The position numbers were made by a program, and so were the translations under genes. The notes beneath the pieces are model-generated. The model saw only the letters and a list, made by a program, of their open reading frames with translations. It had not been told where the DNA came from and searched no databases. A DNA stretch of 64,000 nt from the NCBI RefSeq assembly GCF_010820565.1, contig NZ_JAAIJQ010000007.1:42310-106309 (forward strand). Direction: 5' to 3'. The DNA is from Thiorhodococcus minor. GTDB taxonomy: Bacteria > Pseudomonadota > Gammaproteobacteria > Chromatiales > Chromatiaceae. Shown in pieces: positions 60,541 to 64,000 of this stretch; within the stretch, counting starts at the first letter, position 1, and every line of letters starts with the position of its first letter.

Positions 60541-61032
60541 ATGAGACATATCATTGCCGTGCTGCTCGAGAATGAGGCGGGCGCCTTGTCGCGCGTCGCA
60601 GGCCTCTTCTCGGCCCGTGGCTATAACATCGAGTCACTCACCGTGGCCCCGACCGACGATCCGACCCTGTCGCGCATGACGCTCGTGACCACGGGCAACG
60701 ACGAGATCGTCGAGCAGATCAAGAAGCAGCTCAACAAGCTGATCGATACGGTCAAGCTGCTCGATCTTTCCGAAGGGCCACACATCGAGCGCGAGATGAT
60801 GATGGTCAAGGTGCGCGCCGAGCGCGACGACCGCGAGGAGCTCAAGCGGCTCGCCGACATCTTTCGCGCCAAGATCATCGACGTGACGGATACCAGCTAT
60901 GTCGTCGAGCTAACCGGCGCCTCGAAGAAGCTCGATGCCTTCATCGACGCCGTGCCCGAAGGCCTTATCATCGAAGTCGTGCGCTCCGGTCCGACCGGTA
61001 TCGCGCGCGGCGAGAAGGGACTGTCACTCTAG
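60541..61032 (+). CDS. ilvH: Acetolactate synthase, small regulatory subunit
   Basis: 163 residues, typical IlvH/IlvN length. The N-terminal ACT domain (MRHIIAVLLENEAGALSRVA, GLFSARGYNIESLTVAPTDD) gives valine feedback inhibition; the C-terminal part (IVELTGASKKLDAFIDAV-like) binds the large subunit. It is 42 bases after ilvI, with an ATG start. Confidence 0.96.
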   Translation: MRHIIAVLLENEAGALSRVAGLFSARGYNIESLTVAPTDDPTLSRMTLVTTGNDEIVEQIKKQLNKLIDTVKLLDLSEGPHIEREMMMVKVRAERDDREELKRLADIFRAKIIDVTDTSYVVELTGASKKLDAFIDAVPEGLIIEVVRSGPTGIARGEKGLSL

Positions 61033-61115
61033 CCCTGAATCAGTCGCCCGGGATGGTCGTCCGGAACGCCGCTATCATGGCGGTGGCCGCGTGCCGTCCC
61101 GGGTCGATCGTTTAA

Positions 61116-62156
<1,041 letters not shown>

Positions 62157-62202
62157 TGACTCAGCGCCCTGGCCCCCGGTAGGGCGCGGGATCGACGCAA
62201 GA

Positions 62203-62237
62203 AGGGGGCTCGCCTGAGGGGTGAGCCCCTTTTGTTT
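62203..62237 (+). terminator. Rho-independent terminator after ilvC
   Basis: GGGGCTC (62205-62211) pairs with GAGCCCC (62223-62229) around an 11-base loop, and is followed at once by TTTTGTTT. This is a standard intrinsic terminator on the plus strand, 47 bases after ilvC. Confidence 0.85.
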
Positions 62238-62340
62238 GGTCGCTTCAGTGCGGTCGATCTCAGGAGGGCGCTGGTCGAGTCTTTGTGCACTCAGGCGCTA
62301 CCCCGAGATGGGACGAGCCAAGCGAGCCAACTATCCTCCA

Positions 62341-62396
62341 CTGCCCACTGCCCACTGCCCACTGCCCACTGCCCACTGCCCACTGCCCACTGCCCA
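62341..62396 (+). repeat. Heptamer tandem repeat, 8 copies of CTGCCCA
   Basis: Eight perfect copies of the 7-base unit CTGCCCA run without break and end 2 bases before the folE stop codon. The unit length is not a multiple of 3. Being downstream of both convergent genes it cannot switch their promoters, but it may vary in copy number by slippage. Confidence 0.95.
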
Positions 62397-62398
62397 CT

Positions 62399-63037
62399 TC
62401 AGTTCTTGATGAAGGCCATAAATTCGGAGCGTGTTCTCGGGTCGTCCTGAAAGGCCCCGCGCATGGCGCTGGAGACTGTCGTGCTGCTCTGCTTCTGTAC
62501 GCCGCGCATCATCATGCAGGTGTGACTGGCCTCCATGACGACGGCGACGCCATGTGCGTCGAGGTGCTCCATGAGGGCGTCAGCGACCTGATTGGTGAGC
62601 CGTTCTTGTACCTGGAGGCGCCGTGCGAAGACGTCCACGACGCGGGCGACCTTGCTGAGACCGACCACGCGGCCATTCGGCAAATAGCCGACGTGCGCGT
62701 GTCCGAAGAAGGGCAGCATGTGATGCTCGCACATGGAGTAGAACTCGATGTCGCGGACGATCACCATCTCCTTGACCTCTTCCTCGAAGACCGCGCCCTT
62801 GATGATGTCTTCCGCCGAGAGCGTATAGCCGCTCGTCAGGAAGTCCATGGCCTTTGCGACGCGCAGGGGGGTCCGCCTCAGCCCCTCTCGGTCGGGGTCT
62901 TCGCCGATCTCCGTAAGCATGCTGCGAACCAGGGCCTCCTTTTTCGGATCGTAAACCTCCTCGTCATGCTCGGGCTCGAAGCTCGATGCGTAGTGCCCGT
63001 GTGCGAGCAAATTGAACAGCTTGGACTTGTCTGACAT
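62399..63037 (-). CDS. folE: GTP cyclohydrolase I
   Basis: 212 residues from ATG 63037, with AGAGGCG 8-10 bases upstream. It makes 7,8-dihydroneopterin triphosphate for folate. Zinc ligands lie in [12 protein letters not shown] and [29 protein letters not shown] and the end motif SEFMAFIKN are typical. A frame continues upstream to 63226 without homology. It is 190 bases after the disrupted moaA, on the same strand. Confidence 0.95.
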   Translation of the reverse strand: MSDKSKLFNLLAHGHYASSFEPEHDEEVYDPKKEALVRSMLTEIGEDPDREGLRRTPLRVAKAMDFLTSGYTLSAEDIIKGAVFEEEVKEMVIVRDIEFYSMCEHHMLPFFGHAHVGYLPNGRVVGLSKVARVVDVFARRLQVQERLTNQVADALMEHLDAHGVAVVMEASHTCMMMRGVQKQSSTTVSSAMRGAFQDDPRTRSEFMAFIKN

Positions 63038-63226
63038 GGGATTCGCCTCTTTCTTTGGATCCTCCGGAATCGATCCAGGATCCGCCGATGTCGATTTGGC
63101 TGCTCGAGCTGGATGCTCGGCTCTGAGCAGCAGAATGGGGCTGAGCGCAGGTAAAGGGAAGCCGCCGCAGGGCGTCGCTGCCGCTGCGGTCAGGGCCGGG
63201 GGCGGTGGGTCAGCCGCCAGTGGCAT

Positions 63227-64000
63227 TCATGTGCCGCGCCAAGACGGATCCGGTCCTGCGGCCGAAATCATGACCTCGCGGCTTCTCTCCAAGCTGGCGC
63301 GAATCCCTGTCTTGAGCGGCGTGTCCTCGGTTGGATTCGCGCGCAGGAGGCGTCTCAGATCGATGGAGTGCTTCTGCCCGAGGCAGAGCAGCAGGCGGCC
63401 TTCCGCCGTCACACGGATGCGATTGCAGTCGGCGCAAAAGCTCTGGCTGTGCGGCGAGATGAAGCCGACGCGGGTATCCGTTCCCATAACGCGGTAGTAC
63501 CTGGAGGGGCCTCCAGTGCGCTCGACCCTGGGTGCCAGGGCGAGGCCGGCGGCTTCGAGATCTCGCAGGATCGCGGCGCAGGGATAATCCTAGATCCGGC
63601 GGTTGGACGGCCTCCAGGGTGCGTCCAGCGTGGTGTCTGGCAAGGCGCAACCAGGCGTCGTAGTGGTTCTACGACAAGGCGTTGCAACGCAGTCAGGCGC
63701 CGCGCGGGGCGTGCACTGGGGGCCGTAGCGACCTTCACCCTGCGGGTGAAGCAGCAGAAAGCCAGGGTCTCGATAATGATCCATGTGTTGCATGGAGTGC
63801 GAAGCGGTCAACTGCCGGATCTAGGATGATAGGTCAGGGGCCGATCGCGGCCGTCGAGGGCGCCGATCGGCATCTCCTCGATGAAGCTGAGGTCGATTCC
63901 GCGATCGATGGCGAAACGGGTCAGTGCGGCCTGGCAAGGCCGCGTGTTCTAGCGGGTGTGACTCCCGCCTGGGTAATCGTGCGCCGCGAGCCCAGTATCG
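63227..64000 (-). pseudogene. moaA: Disrupted moaA, C-terminal part, split by a 241-bp element
   Basis: MoaA starts molybdopterin synthesis from GTP. Downstream of the element (minus strand, 63586 to 63227) reads YPCAAILRDLEAAGLALAPR-like sequence, then GFISPHSQSFCADCNRIRVT with two of the three C-terminal cluster cysteines and LLLCLGQKHSIDLR with the third. Upstream (minus strand from about 63930 to 63832) reads LTRFAIDRGIDLSFIEEMPI then GALDGRDRPLTY, ending inside the element. The two parts rejoin in frame if the element and one GATA copy are removed (LTY then PCAAILRDL). A further in-frame TAG lies at 63949-63951, upstream of LTRFAID, with no recognisable MoaA sequence beyond, so the gene may be broken a second time. 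The window ends before the N-terminus. Confidence 0.85.
63587..63827. mobile_element. 241-bp MITE-like element with terminal inverted repeats in moaA
   Basis: The ends are perfect inverted repeats ATCCTAGATCCGGC (63587-63600 and, complemented, 63814-63827), and similarity continues a few bases inward. GATA flanks both sides (63583-63586 and 63828-63831), which reads as a 4-bp target duplication. The interior has no credible gene but several hairpins: GTCGTAG with CTACGAC (63657-63675), the palindrome GCGTTGCAACGC (63679-63690) and CTTCACCC with GGGTGAAG (63733-63751). Size and structure fit a non-autonomous miniature element mobilised by a transposase elsewhere. No other copy lies in the window. 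Confidence 0.8.

Noticed and set aside
62341..62396. CRISPR-like appearance of the repeated CTGCCCA tract
   Set aside because: The units are 7 bases and directly adjacent without spacers; a CRISPR needs repeats of about 23-40 bases with unique spacers.
63587..63827. Intein or group II intron in moaA
   Set aside because: The insertion has stops in all relevant frames and lacks splicing domains, and it is bounded by inverted repeats and a 4-bp duplication, as for a transposable element.

Overview
The window is high-GC DNA from a free-living gammaproteobacterium. The gammaproteobacterial signs are FabA, HolC (DNA polymerase III chi), ParC, IlvI/IlvH plus class I IlvC, and an IleS-LspA pair. Transporters and sensory genes of the kind common in purple sulfur bacteria (Chromatiales) suggest that order, but this is inference from gene content; no photosynthesis or sulfur-oxidation gene lies here. 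I see no rRNA, tRNA, CRISPR array or prophage.

Layout. 1-6.1 kb: the 3' end of topA, a secreted AmpD-type amidase coupled to an HDOD-GAF protein, tsaC, a membrane-anchored nuclease and nhaD. 6.4-13.5 kb: a YbhGFSR-type ABC export operon, then a cobalamin aminotransferase (cobC) with no usual start codon and a CobT-like protein that has lost its catalytic motifs. 13.5-22.3 kb: two small coiled-coil proteins, an SLC13/RCK transporter, an exported retropepsin, rimK, lspA and ileS. 22.5-32.2 kb: an HD-GYP protein, an exported protein with two methyltransferase domains, a coiled-coil/repeat protein, an EamA transporter followed by two unlike radical SAM enzymes, a Cys-rich lipoprotein and a Gly/Pro-rich secreted protein.

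33-43.5 kb is a surface-polysaccharide-like island: two HAD-fused proteins and one HAD-less protein that share a module with a D-G-W-G-Q-D signature, a GT2-FkbM fusion, UDP-glucuronate decarboxylase and GalE. It is bordered by dispersed repeats. 43.8-48.1 kb is a SiaB-SiaC-SiaD-SiaA signalling module (kinase, phosphoprotein, diguanylate cyclase, PP2C phosphatase) with a periplasmic solute-binding protein inserted between SiaD and SiaA. 48-63 kb is mainly housekeeping: cca, parC, an RpfG-like HD-GYP regulator, holC, fabA, proS, a PilZ protein, ilvIHC and folE.

The right end holds a disrupted moaA. A 241-bp element with 14-bp terminal inverted repeats and a 4-bp GATA duplication splits the gene, and removing the element plus one GATA copy on paper restores the reading frame. 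A 164-bp dispersed repeat occurs twice, about 28.5 kb apart and about 93% identical. Cyclic-di-GMP functions recur (SiaD, two HD-GYP proteins, PilZ), and together with the polysaccharide island they suggest control of surface attachment or aggregation.
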